Shown: piece after piece, positions 19,930-32,310 of the stretch
Position numbering within the stretch: position 1 is the first letter of the stretch
How the letters are laid out: each line of letters begins with the position of its first letter
Source of the DNA: Capra hircus
Taxonomy: Eukaryota; Chordata; Mammalia; Artiodactyla; Bovidae
NCBI RefSeq assembly: GCF_001704415.2
Contig: NC_030812.1
Span: 54,040,093 to 54,104,092 of the forward strand
Direction of reading: 5' to 3'
Length of the DNA stretch: 64,000 bases
The notes under the pieces: generated by a model
Told to the model about the DNA's origin: nothing
Databases searched by the model: none
Seen by the model: the letters and a program-made list of their open reading frames with translations, nothing else
Position numbers and translations under genes: made by a program

Positions 19930-21689
19930 AAGGAACTGAAAATAAAATGGCCTCCAAGGCCAGAGAGATCTAACGGGAGAGTCAGAGCCTGCCTTGTGCC
20001 AAGCATCCCCCACATCCTATAAGGACACAGAGGAAACACAACACAACATAGACACTTAACAGCAAAGCTGGGCCGCTCCAGTCAGACTCGTTCTGTGAAC
20101 GTCCCCTGCCCGTGCAGGACAGGGACCATCATAAGCAATGTCTGTGGTCAGGGCAACCGTCCCACTCTGTGGATTCATCCCAAGGTACACAGTGGTTTTT
20201 CTTTTATTTTTAAGCCTGTAGCACTGGGAATATCTCAAGCAATCAGCTAGCTTATCCTCAAAAGGAAAAAGTCAAGTGATGGATAGATAGTGGGTGGACG
20301 AGGATGTAGAGAAATATTCACCACAAGAAGTGCTTAGACATAGACATTTATAAATAATTAAGTTATTATTCTTAGCCTGCTTCTTTTAAGTCCCTCTCTC
20401 TACCTCCCACCCAGGTTGAAACAAGAATTTTTTCACCCAGCAAAGTTTGAATGCCTGTGGAATAAGGAGCCCAAGATTTGATGGTGTCTTGGTTCATTTT
20501 CCTTGAAACACATTATGGTTAAGTAAATAAATCCTGTCAGATTCACCTGTTAGATGCATTGAGATCCAAAGTAAAGGCATCTTTTTGAAAATTTATAAAA
20601 ATTCATTTAAATAAAATGAAGGACTCAGAGAATGAGACAATCCAGAATTGAATCAGTTACAATGTTAGAATTTTCACCACAGGTTCAATATCATATTTAA
20701 AACCTCTATGATAATTCAGTGTACTTTCATATTAGTAACTAATTTATTTTCGATTCTGTGTCTTATAATACAATATCCATGAAACATTATTTCCATACTA
20801 CAGAAGGTACACACACAAAAAGCGATACATCCATGAAAAGTCAGCTAGTAGATCTATAAAGTTTTACTTTATTCACTTCTCAGTTGTTTACTGGACATCC
20901 AATAATTGCCAAGGACTATGCAAGGCATGGGAGCTGCAAAGATGAGGGAAGGATCCATTTCCTGGATTTGAATGGCTGTTTCACTAGCTTTATTAGAACT
21001 CAAAATTCTACATGTGATTTGTTCATCCATCATTTCAGGAAAGTTATTGCAAAAAAAAGCCTGAGAGTTTCAGTCTATACTCAGACAGCTGTACAGTAAA
21101 GGGGACAGATGTGGTCTCAACAGCTTGCTGGCTGTCTGAGTTCTTTTTTAACACCTGTGTTAGAGAATGCCAGCTCACATTTATAAGCATGAGATCACCT
21201 AAGTGTTTTCTGCCTGTAATTTTGAATAAAGGGCCAGCCAACCCCAGGTGGGGATTGACCTCAAGATTTATTCTCTTTTTTTATGTGTGTGGCCACCTGC
21301 ATTTGGTCTCATTCATCTCCATCAAGTTTAACAAGCTGAGGGAAGGGGAGAATCCATTAATGTAACTGAATGTTTTTCTCTTCAAAAGGTACTTGTTAAG
21401 AAAACAAGTGATCTTAAAACACACGTGCACACAAAGGCACGCACTCACGCACACACACGTGGAAGCAAGATTTGGCACAACATAAAAAAATAATAAAGCT
21501 GGAAATGTTTTTCTTCAGACTCCAGTGCTTATTAAACTTTTAAAATAAATCCAGTGAAAATTAGTTCAGGTGTTACTCTGGCAAAACCATGAGACTTTCT
21601 TAAAACACAAAACGTTTCAAGATTTTTCTATTCTACTTTTATTATCTAGAGAGTGAGTATGAAAAAGCATTATCCCCAAAAAAGAGATA
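19930..21689. other. Unassigned, repeat-poor stretch
   Basis: No gene was seen. 20884-20960 weakly resembles an old L2/MIR-type tip ('tgccaaggactatgcaaggc'). A degenerate CA-rich stretch lies at 21418-21462. Confidence 0.45.
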
Positions 21690-21985
21690 TTTCCTTTTTT
21701 TAAATTTGCGCTTATTTTTAACTTACATATAGTAAAATTCACCTTTTGGGGTATACTTTTCAATGAGTTTTGACCCATCAATCCCGAAGTTTCTTCATGA
21801 TATACTTATTGTCCCTTCCCACCCTGCACCCCTAGCAACCACCATAGTTTTACCTCTAGTAAAGAATGAAATGTACATGCAGTTATACAGTATGTAGCCT
21901 TTAGTGCTGAGCTTCTTTCACAAAGAGATCCATCTGTAGTATCAGTAACATATGCTTCTGTACTGCTAAATAGTATTTCCAAGTG
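21690..21985 (-). mobile_element. Old L1M 3' region (antisense)
   Basis: 'tatagtaaaattcacctttt', 'ccctagcaaccaccatagtt', 'atacagtatgtagcctttag' and 'gcttctttcac' occur in the order expected for old L1 antisense 3' sequence. Confidence 0.6.
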
Positions 21986-22179
21986 CTCTGATAACTTAGG
22001 CCTCACAGCTTTAGCTCATGATGTACACAGTCAAGTAATGTATTTCAGTATTTCCCCACTTCTATTTAATTCTTGCTTTCCTTCCCTGTCCCCATCAAGA
22101 CATACCACCCACATCTCTATGTCTCTATGGTCATGTGGGATTAGGGAAGGCAGGAACTTGTAAGTTTCTGAAGTCAGAA

Positions 22180-22345
22180 AGATTTGGGTTGAATCCCATG
22201 AATTTTGGCAAGTAAATTAACTTTATTAGATTTCAGTTTTCTCATCTCTAGAAAGGGCATACTGTCAACTACCTTGTAGGATTCTTCATGATGATTAAAT
22301 TGAATATCACATATCAACCATCCATTACAGAGCCTGGCCAACTTC
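22180..22345 (+). repeat. MIR SINE
   Basis: 'ggcaagtaaattaacttta', 'cagttttctcatctct' and 'aggattcttcatgatgatta' then 'cagagcctggcc' follow the MIR core order. Confidence 0.65.
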
Positions 22346-22440
22346 TCCATACTGTAAAAAACCTACGTTGTTTCCAATCTCTGATACTGAAATTCACTCA
22401 ACTTGGGGGACACATTCTGAATTCACTCTACTACACAATA

Positions 22441-22641
22441 CATGGGCTTTCTTGGTAGATCAAAAGGTAAAGAATCTGCCTAAAATGTGGGAGCCCTGGG
22501 TTCAATCCCTAAGTCAGGAAGATCCCCTGGAGAAGGGAATGACTACCCACTCCAGTATTCTTGCCTGGAGAATTCCATGGACACAGGAGCCTGGCAGGCT
22601 ACAGTCCTCGGGATCACAAAGAGTTGGAATGACTGAACGAC

Positions 22642-22643
<2 letters not shown>
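22441..22643 (+). mobile_element. Bov-tA SINE leading into CA repeat
   Basis: Full-length element ending in 'gactgaacgactaac', whose tail grades directly into (CA)n. Confidence 0.92.

Positions 22644-22690
<47 letters not shown>
22644..22690 (+). repeat. (CA)23 microsatellite
   Basis: A pure dinucleotide run in the position of the SINE tail. Confidence 0.98.
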
Positions 22691-22694
<4 letters not shown>

Positions 22695-22870
22695 CCGGCA
22701 ATACACTTGTGGTAAGTTATGCTTTGGTTAAGCAACTCACTGACAAATTCACATTCACATAATTTATTGATTTTTCTCTTCCCAGAAAAAAAAATAATGA
22801 TTTGTTATAAGAAAAGAAGAAAAAGAGTACTAGATGTATGAAGAAGGAAACGAGTGTACAGATAAGGATA

Positions 22871-22947
22871 TATTTGGTTGGCCAAAATCTGAGTTTTTCC
22901 ATAACAGCTTATGCAAAAACCTGAATAACTTTTTGGCTGACAAAATA
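22871..22947 (+). mobile_element. Mariner-type MITE (BTMAR1-like)
   Basis: A 77-bp palindromic element: left 'tttggttggccaaaa' pairs with right 'ctttttggctgacaaaa', flanked by TA at 22871-22872 and 22946-22947, the mariner target. The inner arms 'gagtttttcc' and 'gcaaaaacctgaa' also pair. There is no transposase. Confidence 0.75.
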
Positions 22948-23975
22948 CATAAAAAGAATAGACTTGAGTCTGCCAAAATTAAGTTTTACCTATTTTAAAG
23001 TTTTGTCTGATGATAGTTATGTCTCAGAGACTAGCTTATAAGGCTATTCTTGTGGGACCTTGGTTTTGAGTAGCATATTATGTTCACCAACCATATGATA
23101 AATGAATTTGTGCTGTATAAGGTTTTTCCATTATTTCCAATAATAAACACAAGATTTCTTCTCAACTATATGCTATGACAAGTTGTATTATAGTAAAACT
23201 TTTTTGTGGTGCATGAAAGTTTTCCCTTTCCAAGCCTTTGGAGAAAATCTATGCAATTTCTGGCCAGGTGTCATATGATAAGAGGGAAAATTTGAGTTCT
23301 CACTTGGTGGCAATTCAAGCATTTGCTGATAATCATGATGACTCACACCTGCATAGTTTTCTTTTCGAGATGTGAATCTGGTCAAGAATACATGAGTACC
23401 TGTGAATCTGGAAATAATAGCCTGTCCATTGGCCACTTGCATTTATAATATCATCAGCACTGCCCCACTCCCTTCACAAATGTGAAATGCTATCCCCCCA
23501 AAATCATCATTTTCCCACATATACTAAGCACTAAATTTATTAACTTGAGAATAATATCTAAAGATAAGATTGTTACAATTTAAAAATATGGCTTTCGAGA
23601 TCAGAGGAGTAGAAATCTTAGTGGAATGTTTTTGGTGTGTTCCCTCCTGAGTTTCCATATTCACTTATTTTTATCATATCACTGTTTTGTGTGTAAAGCA
23701 TTCATTTCTCATCAAATTAGAAGTGATCTTGGGAAAAAAATAGTCAGTTGCTAAGTAGGAATTTCATGAGTTTTTGGAAGGCAGAAAACTACATCTTATT
23801 TGTCATAGTGTTCCTTTCATCACTGAAGGAAAATTATTCAACATCCAGTATGTTTCAGGCATCACAGGAAGCAGAGAAGAGACAATGACAAGGCAGCTAC
23901 ACAGCTCCCAGGAGGACACAGTGAGAACAGGGTTCATCCGAAACCACTGGGGCATCTGGCTGATCTGCAAATATC
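22948..23975. other. Unassigned spacer
   Basis: Single-copy-looking; open frames here lack domains. Nothing recognised. Confidence 0.45.
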
Positions 23976-23988
23976 TAGACTCCACTCA

Positions 23989-24260
23989 CAGAGAAGGCAA
24001 TGGCACCCCACCCCAGTACTCTTGCCTGGAGGGTCCCATGGACGGAGGAGCCTGGTAGGCTGTAGTCCATGGGGTCACTAAGAGTTGGACACGACTGGAC
24101 AACTTCACTTTCACTTTTCACTTTCATGCATTGGAGAAGGAAATGGCAACCCACTCCAGTGTTCTTGCCTGGAGAATCCCAGGGACGGGGGAGCCTGGTG
24201 GGCTGCCGTCTATGGGGTCGCGCAGAGTCGGACACATGGAAGTGACAGCAGCAACAGCAG
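23989..24260 (+). mobile_element. Bov-A2 dimeric SINE with perfect 13-bp TSD
   Basis: The duplication 'tagactccactca' is at 23976-23988 and 24261-24273. The linker complement is at 24103-24125. The second monomer has a small change near 'cggacacatggaagtgacag'. Confidence 0.96.
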
Positions 24261-24373
24261 TAGACTCCACTCAAGATCTACTGAATCAGCATCCATACTG
24301 GATGTCCTGGGAATCACACCACATAAACTTTTGTGGCTTAGAGACTGTGTCTTGTTGTTCATTTTATTCCCAG

Positions 24374-24740
24374 TGCTTTTGAACTGTGATGCTGGAGAAG
24401 ACTCTTGAGAGTCCTTTGGACAGCAATGAGATGAAACCAGTCAATCCTAAAAGAAATCAACCCTGAATATTCATTGGAAGGAATGATGCTGAAGCTGAAA
24501 TTCCAATACTTTGGCCACCTGATGTGAGGAGCCAACTCCTTGGAAAAGACCCTGATGCGGGGAAAGATTGAGGTCAGGAGGTAAAGAGCAGCGACAGAGG
24601 ATGAGATGGTTGGATGGCATCATTGACTCAATGGACATGAGTTTGAGCAAACTCTGGGAGATAGTGAAGGACAGGGAAGTCTGGCATGCTGCAGTCCATG
24701 GGGTCACAAGAGAGAGACACAACTGAGTGACTGAACAAGA
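24374..24740 (+). mobile_element. BovB LINE 3' end, old copy
   Basis: It begins at 'gcttttgaactgtgatgctg' and ends at 'gagtgactgaacaag'. It contains stops and a frameshift at 'aggaggtaaagagcagcgac'. Confidence 0.9.
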
Positions 24741-24779
24741 AAAGCACCAATTCCTTGACAGAGTGGGTACTCAGTACCT

Positions 24780-25215
24780 ATTTGCTAACTTCAAGCATTC
24801 TACAAATATTTGCATGCCTTCAAGGAGACAGACATGGTTCTAGACATAAATTCCATTTTCATCGAAGAAAATTTCATTTTATATACAAGAAAAGGGAAGA
24901 GAGACTATCAACAAGAAGCACAATAAGAGAAGGCAGTCAGGTGTGTTCATTAAGGTGCCAAAAAGGTCTCCTTGAGAAGGTGGCATTTGAGCAAGGACTT
25001 GAAGGAAGTGAGAAAACGAGCCTAGGAAATATGTGGGGGAAAAGAATCCCAGGAAGAGACAAGAGCGAGAGCAAAGGGTGTAAGTCAGGCATGTGGCTGG
25101 CATGTTAGAGTAACAGCAGGAACCCTCATGGGCCAAGACCAGAGTGAGCAGGGAGAGAGGAGGTCAGAGAGATAAGGGAGGGACAGACCATGTGAGACCT
25201 TGTAGACCAGTGTAA
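24780..25215 (+). repeat. Old mammalian interspersed repeat fragment
   Basis: 'agaaggtggcatttgagcaa', 'ggacttgaaggaa', 'caagagcgagagcaaagg' and 'gagaccttgtagaccagtg' are the same kind of text as at 36955-38215 and 45736-46520, here covering its first half. Confidence 0.5.
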
Positions 25216-25737
25216 GGACCTGAAGTTAAATGAGTGAATGAATGAATGGTTAAATGAGTTCCTGAATAAAGTTGCTACCGAGCCACTTGGCAAGTACTAA
25301 ACAGAGAAATTCAGAAGGTGCTCAGAGAGGAGCCCACTGTTGTAGGAATTCAAATATTGTCTTAATATTAAATATTTTCTTTTTGCAATTAAAAAGTACA
25401 TTTTATTATCATCAATCTTGCCACTGGCTCGGGAAAACTAAATACAGTTCTAATAAGAGCACAGTTCTTTCTGTTTTCTATTTTCTTAATACATGCACTA
25501 TTTTTTTAAGGGGAAAAAAAATCCTCCTAGTCTCACTTTTCCTAAAATAACTAATTAACCAATATGGAATTAAATAGAATAAAAGTCCTGTGTCCAGTCT
25601 TTCAATCAAGAGTTTCTTATGTTTTTTTCACATTGTCTCAAGATATTGAGTGTCTGGTAAATCAGTTCTATGATTTCAAGAGCCATAAACAACAGTGGTC
25701 ACTTTAAACTAATAACAGTGTTATATGTGAATTGTGA
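25216..25737. other. Unassigned spacer
   Basis: A weak (aatg)n stretch lies at 25230-25248. No gene was seen. Confidence 0.45.
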
Positions 25738-25962
25738 GCTGCTGTGCTCAATCACTAAGTTGTGTCCGACTCTTTGTGACCACATAGACTGTAGTCCACC
25801 AGTCTCCTCTGTCCACGGAATTTTCCAAGCAAGAATACTGGAGTGGGTTACCATTTCCTACTCCAGGGGATCTTCCCGACCCAGGGATGGAACCTGCGTC
25901 TCTTGTATCTCCTGTATTGGCAGGTGGATTCTTCACCACTGTGCCTCCTGGGGAGTTTCCCA
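25738..25962 (-). mobile_element. Bov-tA SINE (antisense)
   Basis: Full length; the head ends at 'ctcctggggagttt' and the tail at 'gagctgctgtgctcaatc'. Confidence 0.92.
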
Positions 25963-26072
25963 TATCAATTATAACTCAATAAAACTGCAAGGAAGAATCC
26001 CAACAGTGGCCCCAAGAGACTTCCCTTATTCTGACTCTCTACCAAGTAACAATGAAAATTGAAAAGGATTCT

Positions 26073-26349
26073 GCTACTGCTGCTGCTAAGTCGCTTCAGT
26101 TGTGTCCGACTCTGTGTGATCCCACAGACGGCAGCCCACTAGGCTCCCCCATCCTTGGGATTCTCCAGGCAAGAACCCTGGAGTGGGTTGCCATTTCCTT
26201 CTCCAATGCATGAAAGTGAAAAGTGAAAGTGAAGCTGCTCAGTCGTGTTCAACTCCTAGCGACCCCATGGACTGCAGCCCACCAGGCTCCTCCACCCATG
26301 GGATTTTCCAGGCAAGAGTCCTATAGTGGGGTGCCATTGCCTTCTCCAA
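26073..26349 (-). mobile_element. Bov-A2 dimeric SINE with TSD
   Basis: Duplications 'gaaaaggattct' (26061-26072) and 'gaaaaggactct' (26350-26361) match at 11 of 12. The linker lies at 26212-26234. Confidence 0.95.
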
Positions 26350-27794
26350 GAAAAGGACTCTACATAGTGCCTAATGCACCGAGTTTTTCTAAGGTTAGAG
26401 TACAAATTTTTCCTGTAGCATCAGATGCTATTCTTCTTGAGGTTCAGTCATGACCATGGATGTTTCACACATTTTGATCAGATTTACATATCACTTTGTC
26501 ACAGAAAATTACACTTTTCAAACCAAACAACTAAACAAAACTAGACTCTAGTCAAATACACAAGAACAATGCACACACGCACACCCCTAGAGAAATAACT
26601 GCACAGCCATTTCAGAAAAAAACATGGCAACAGACAAGAAGAGAGAAAATATGTTTTCAACCTGTTTATTTTATATGAAATCACCAAACTAATTTTAGAA
26701 TCTCTAAATTTTTTCAGGCTGTATATAGTGATAGATTTTTACATTTTATGGTAATTTAATTAGAGCATTAAAAATATATATCAACTGCTATGCATACATA
26801 ATAGAATCACAGTTTTACATTTGACATTAATAAACTGGTGTATTTTAGTTAAATTTTAAAGCTTTTTCTCACTTTCTTTCAAGCTTTTATGATGCTTTCT
26901 TTCAATGACGGAATATTTGGGAACTGTAGTATTTGGTGTTTGTCTAACATTAAATAGGCTGTGTCACACTATTCTCTTTATTCTCTGTTCCATGTGAAAA
27001 ATCCTTCAACATTGAAATAGACCTTTATGGAGCTATTATGTAGTATTCATTCACATAATTTCTTTACTTATACTGCACCCAAGAAATTGTGCTAATTTGG
27101 TCATTTATAAAACCATCTATGTCAGCAAAGTATATGTAAAATAATTATAAACTTGTAAAACGAACCCTATAGTCCCACATGGTTACACATTATTAACTTC
27201 TTTGTATTATATTAATATGTTAAATATTTTATACTACGGAAAATGTGTTACACATGCTCTTGAAGTTTATGCTCTCCCTGGGAGCAATCCTGGAAAATCC
27301 ATCACTGAATTCTCTCATGCATATTAAAAATATATTTTGTTTCTTCTGTGGCTTTTAGATTTTTGTCATCTGTCTTCAGAGCTTCAAGTAAATAAGAGGT
27401 GAAAAACTAAGATAGAAAGAATCAACAAAATAGAATCTTTATGTCTGTCGTTTATGTAGTTGAAGTCAACCACGCAATTCTATATTTTTATAATCCCCTG
27501 GGCATGAAAAGCTCACTGGCTGTTCATTAGTACACTCAAACATTTTAGTTTCAGGCTTTTACTTTACAGTGTCAATAAAAGCACAACATGAAGCCAGAGA
27601 GGTTGTTTATGAAAAAAGTTCTTGACTGTAGCACTCAAAATATTGCTGTTGTAGAATACTATGCCCTTTTACTACAATTAGTTTAATTCAGAGACTGAGA
27701 AATTTGCTGATCTGATATAAAATAATTTTCTTGCTGACAGAGTTGGGCTATTAATCAGTTTAAGAGAATGCTTTAATAGAGAGTACTAGATAAA

Positions 27795-28035
27795 ATTTTC
27801 TTTCTCTCAACAAGATTCCCCACTCCTCCGACTCTCACTCTCCTTCTGCTCTTCCTTTTTCTTCTTGCCTCCCGTGGAATGCGTGTGTTTTTTCCTTTCT
27901 TGCTCCATTATTCACATTCTTTTATCTTTGTTTGCTCTTCTCTTTCTCCCCTGTCTTCTCTCTTTTGGGCATTAGAGCTTTGCTCACTTCCTTTAACCTC
28001 TTTTCTGGACATTTCCCTCTTTCATTTGGTTACAT
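27795..28035 (+). repeat. Pyrimidine-rich tract
   Basis: About 240 bases are strongly biased to C and T, dense in ctt, tct and ccct, with an 'attag' at its end near 27975. No function is evident; the open frame 27879-28124 follows from the base bias. Confidence 0.6.
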
Positions 28036-28467
28036 TAAAACTCCTTTTGGCAAAAATCTCTCCTGTAGATACATCAGGGCCTTTGTATGAAATGCCTGGA
28101 AAATTAATTCCATGTACATTTTAGGAAATCTTGCTCACAGCTGCATTTTTCCATTAGAGACGGTTTCAAAGGCTGCATAAAAAAACCACAGCCAAATGAG
28201 GCAAAGTTTAAGTGAGAAAACATATGTGGAGAATTAAGCCAAGTGACAGGAACAGGGATACATTTTCAGACAAGCAGAGAAGTTCTGTAAATACCTTTCA
28301 AATAAAACAAGAATTTTTTTGAACTTTGAAAATACAAATCAGATTGCCAACACAATAAATTTACAAAAATGAGATTCACATTTGGTTTGAAAGGTAAGTA
28401 TAACTCAACTTCTTAACTGACTGGTAAACAGCAACCACATATGTAAAATAATGAAGCGTACCTGATA

Positions 28468-28486
28468 ACGAGAGAGAGAGAGAGAT
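28468..28486 (+). repeat. Short (GA)n run
   Basis: A simple GA dinucleotide run after 'ataac'. Confidence 0.85.
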
Positions 28487-31400
28487 AGTCAGCTAAAAAG
28501 ATCTCCATCCACATATTACTATTCTTTGTTAGTATTTGATCAAAAAGATTTTGTTAAATCATAGACAGCTAAAAATCTTGCTATTAATATTTGCCAAATC
28601 TTCACTGATTTGACTCATCAATTTATGATATCTTTCCTAACTTACATATTTTCTCTTTTCCCATTTTGGACAATGGTCTTCTTTTCTACAGATTTTTTAA
28701 ATATGGCAAAGACACAGAATTAATGAGTAACGCAAAATTAGCAGCCAAGAATGATTACAATATTATCTAATCTTTAGCAAATTTCCCAGTACACAGGTTG
28801 CCCTGAAATCTCTATACTTTCCTGTAGGTCATGGAGAAGCAAAGAAGCGAACATGATGAACAAGCAAACTTGCCTCTGCGCACTATTATGTGTTTCAGAG
28901 GAAATAATAAAATGCTTCTATGTTTCTTTATAACTTCCCAAGTTTCAGAAGACCTTTCATATATAGTCTTATTTAATGTACATGTTTAATATCTTTGAGG
29001 TGCATAAAGCAACTTTCCTGCCTCTTTAAATAGCTTGGAAAGAAAAAGGAGGGATCTCTATTAGAGAATTGAAAGGAGTCAGGAGTTGCTATGATATTGA
29101 ATGAATAATCATCTTTATGCAGGTGAAGGTTTTGTAATTTGGGCCTCACAAGTCCAAGGAGAAGGAACTGATGTGAAGTAATAACTTGGTTTCCTAGAAT
29201 CTCCACTAATTCTGGAAAAAGACTCCAATCAGGAAGCAATTAGGAAAGATATAAAAGTAAGTTTACATCCTTATGACATTTTCACTTTTCTGCTAGCCTA
29301 GGAAGATCAAATATGAAATATTACTTCTTCTCAATGAAATCTCCATCCATCCACTCCTTCCACCTCCAAAATAATCAGTTTGAGTTGACTGAGTTAAAAG
29401 TGCAAAGGAGCTGCCTTCTTTCCAATAACCTGTGACCCTTTCCAATACCTGATGATTAAGAGCTTCTTTCCAATTCTGTTCTGAAATGTCTAAGGGGCTG
29501 AAGCAGTTTGGAATAGGTTTAAGTAGAAGAAAAAAGTGAAAGTTGTTTATAGAGTAACTCTCAAATTCATCGTCCAAGCCAGGACACTCTTGAGAGTGAA
29601 GAGGACTGCAGAGCTTTGGAACATGACTACTAGGTGAAACTTCTTACCAACAAAAGGTTTAGAGACATTCATTAAAAAAGAAAGTATCTACTAAATAACA
29701 ACAGCAACACGCATAAAATCTCTACAGAAAAAAAAATAGTAAGCAATAAAAGTTGACTCAACAGGTATTTTCATTTTCTTACTTTTCTTTGACCTTACAA
29801 TGAAGTTGTTCCACAGTATACAATAACATTATCAATGTCTGTGAACACAATAGATCCACAGAGTCAAGCCTAGTAAATAATCTCTTCGTTCTATGCTTTC
29901 CTGAAAAATTCCATATTGGAACTTTCTTCTTTGCTCTAATCTTTACTGCTTACTCTCTAGTCCTAATTTTCATAATTTTCATCCAATCCTAATTTTCGTC
30001 CTGAAAATTCCCTGTGCCTTTCACTTCTTTTTTCTTTGCTCTTTATTTTGGTGGAGCACATCCTTCAAAAGAATTCTCAGAAGAGTGCATGAGAGACAAC
30101 TTTTTGAAATGGTTTTTGTCTGAAAATATTTCTATCCTGTCTCCACACAGAGTTGATCTTTCGGCTATAGACGGAGTTCTAGACTGATAGTAATTTTAAT
30201 TTTTCACTCATAATTAAAGCTATTGTCCCATTGTTTTATAGCTTCTGAAATGTGAGAAGTCTCATGTTATTTTTATTCTTGATCTTTTGATGTGATGTAT
30301 ATTTTCTTTGGGGAAAAATAGTTGAGGACTAATGGACTAAAATAATTTATTACTAAAATAGTTTATTGGCTAGTGGACTGTAGAATTACAATTACTTTGT
30401 TGCATAATTATTACAATACCTTCTCCCATTTATTTGTATCAATTTTAATTTATTTTGATGTTTTTATGTTCTCTATATTTAAAAGTGTTTTTTTCTGAGC
30501 TCATTTTCCCTTGTTTTAGTGTATTTTTTGAATATCAGAGTCTTTCCTCAAATATCAGATGATCTTTGGCTGCCCATTCATTTTTAATGCTGACATGCTG
30601 AAAAGCTAAGAAATATGTCTGTGTGAATATAGCTTACTAGCTGGTAGATTTCACTCTAGGCTGATTAAGTGGCCAACTGAATTTTTATTAGAGGGCCCTA
30701 GATTTAAGAATCTGCAGTATTTTTGCTTGAGATACTTAAGTTTCTCAGAAGGATACACATATCTCTTGCCAGAGCTTTGGAGTAGAGGTAGGAATATAAG
30801 CCTGGTTACCAGTATTCTCATAAGGAGTGTAGCTGGGGCTGATTACATTGTTCAATATGCTAGTGTCCATTTTATCCCCATTGTCAATCCAGCATCTCAC
30901 CGCATAAACAGCTTGCTACATGCTTTTGGCTACACCCAGCTAAATTATTGATATCAGTCTACCCAGTGCAGCCAAAGGCACTCACTGGAAATCATCCTAC
31001 CTGGGTATTCAAATTGCCGGTATATTACAGCTAGGAAAGAAAAAACCTTTTTTCCCAGCTAAAGTTGCAAACATAAATCTATTAAATGATGGTAAATATC
31101 ACAAAGCTATAGAGTTTGAAGGTTTTCTGGTATATGCTTTATTATGAAATTCTAATCAAACAATGAATTCAAATAACATTCATTTGTAAAGGATAAGCAA
31201 TAATATTTGGTGCATTTAGACATTTTAAGATGCATTTTCAGATTGATATCAACGATATTAAAATCAATGCAATAGCAGAATTGCAGTCAATGCATACTCA
31301 CAAACACACACACACATCTTATAAATGGAAGGACAAAGATAATTCTGTTAATTGAAGCAAATATTCTGCCAGTTTCTTTCCTCTAATTGTTCAATAAAAT

Positions 31401-31561
31401 GGAAAATAAAGGTGTAGAAGTAAAAAACCTTCATGGTCTTTGTCCATATCAGTTCCTCTATAATAAAATACCTTGTGGCCTAATGAAATCACTTTAAATG
31501 GTGAGTTCATCAACTTCTTCAGTATCTTTCTGTTGATGAAAAACACATATCTAACTTTCAC

Positions 31562-31649
31562 CATAATCTGTAAACCAGGCTTCAAGATTACATATATACA
31601 TATATACATCATAATCTGTAGACCAGGATTCAAGATTACATATATACAT
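31562..31649 (+). repeat. Two 40-bp direct repeats, 48-bp period
   Basis: Copies at 31562-31601 and 31610-31649 differ at two bases ('taaaccaggcttc' against 'tagaccaggattc'), with 'atatacat' between them. They are followed by further ta-rich sequence to 31690. Confidence 0.95.
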
Positions 31650-31696
31650 TACATATATACAACTTCATATATATATATGTATATGAAATTGCTTCT

Positions 31697-31868
31697 ATAG
31701 ACTGTAGCTCGCCAGGCTCCTCTGTCCAAAGGATTCTCCAGGCAAAAATACTGGAGTGGGTTGCCATGCCCTCCTCCAGGGGATCTTCCTGACCAAGGGA
31801 TTGAATCCGCATTTCTTGTCTCTTGTATTGGCAGACAGGGTCTTTACCACTAGGGCCACCAGGGAAAC
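31697..31868 (-). mobile_element. Bov-tA SINE, 3'-truncated (antisense)
   Basis: The head ends at 'ccaccagggaaac'. The normal 3' tail is missing at 31697. Confidence 0.9.
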
Positions 31869-31899
<31 letters not shown>

Positions 31900-31921
31900 A
31901 TTTATATAAATATATATGGAT
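31869..31921. repeat. (TA)n low complexity
   Basis: tata and ttata runs between two SINEs; it served as target for the next Bov-A2. Confidence 0.95.
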
Positions 31922-31923
31922 AT

Positions 31924-32199
31924 GCTGCTGCTACTGCTAAGTCATCCCAGTTGTGTCTGACTCTGTGCGACCCCAGAGATGGCAGCCCACCAGGCTCCCC
32001 CGTCCCTGGGATTCTCCAGGCAAGAACACTAGAATGGGTTGCCATTTCCTTCTCCAATGCATGAAAGTGAAAAGTAAAAGTGAAGTCGCTCAGTCATGTC
32101 TGACTCCTAGCGACCCCATGGACTGCAGCCTACCAGGCTCCTCCGTCCATGGGAATTTCCAGGCAAGGGTACTGGAGTGGGGTGCCATTGCCTTCTCCA
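31924..32199 (-). mobile_element. Bov-A2 dimeric SINE with perfect 12-bp TSD
   Basis: 'atatatggatat' at 31912-31923 and 32200-32211. The linker at 32063-32085 carries one change (aaagtaaaag) that interrupts the GAAA spacing. Confidence 0.95.
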
Positions 32200-32220
32200 A
32201 TATATGGATATAGATATAGA

Positions 32221-32240
32221 TATATAGTTATAACTATATA
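32221..32240. repeat. 20-bp perfect palindrome
   Basis: 'tatatagttataactatata' equals its own reverse complement, within AT-rich sequence. Confidence 0.95.
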
Positions 32241-32310
32241 TATAAAATCTCTGACCAACTTAACCTTCTACAGTCACATCAAAGCTTAACTTATTCAAAG
32301 CAAATCTGTC

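Larger units (their letters stand above)
26362..31561. other. 5.2-kb stretch without young repeats or genes
   Basis: I see no SINE, BovB or L1_BT in this span, in contrast with every other 5-kb part of the window. It is AT-rich and contains no long frame with recognisable domains. 30090-30620 may hold a very old repeat ('gaagtctcatgttattttta', 'atcagatgatctttggctgc'), but the resemblance is weak. Confidence 0.5.

Noticed and set aside
27879..28124. Frame in the pyrimidine tract as a secreted protein
   Set aside because: The Phe/Ser/Leu-rich translation is what any C/T-rich stretch gives.
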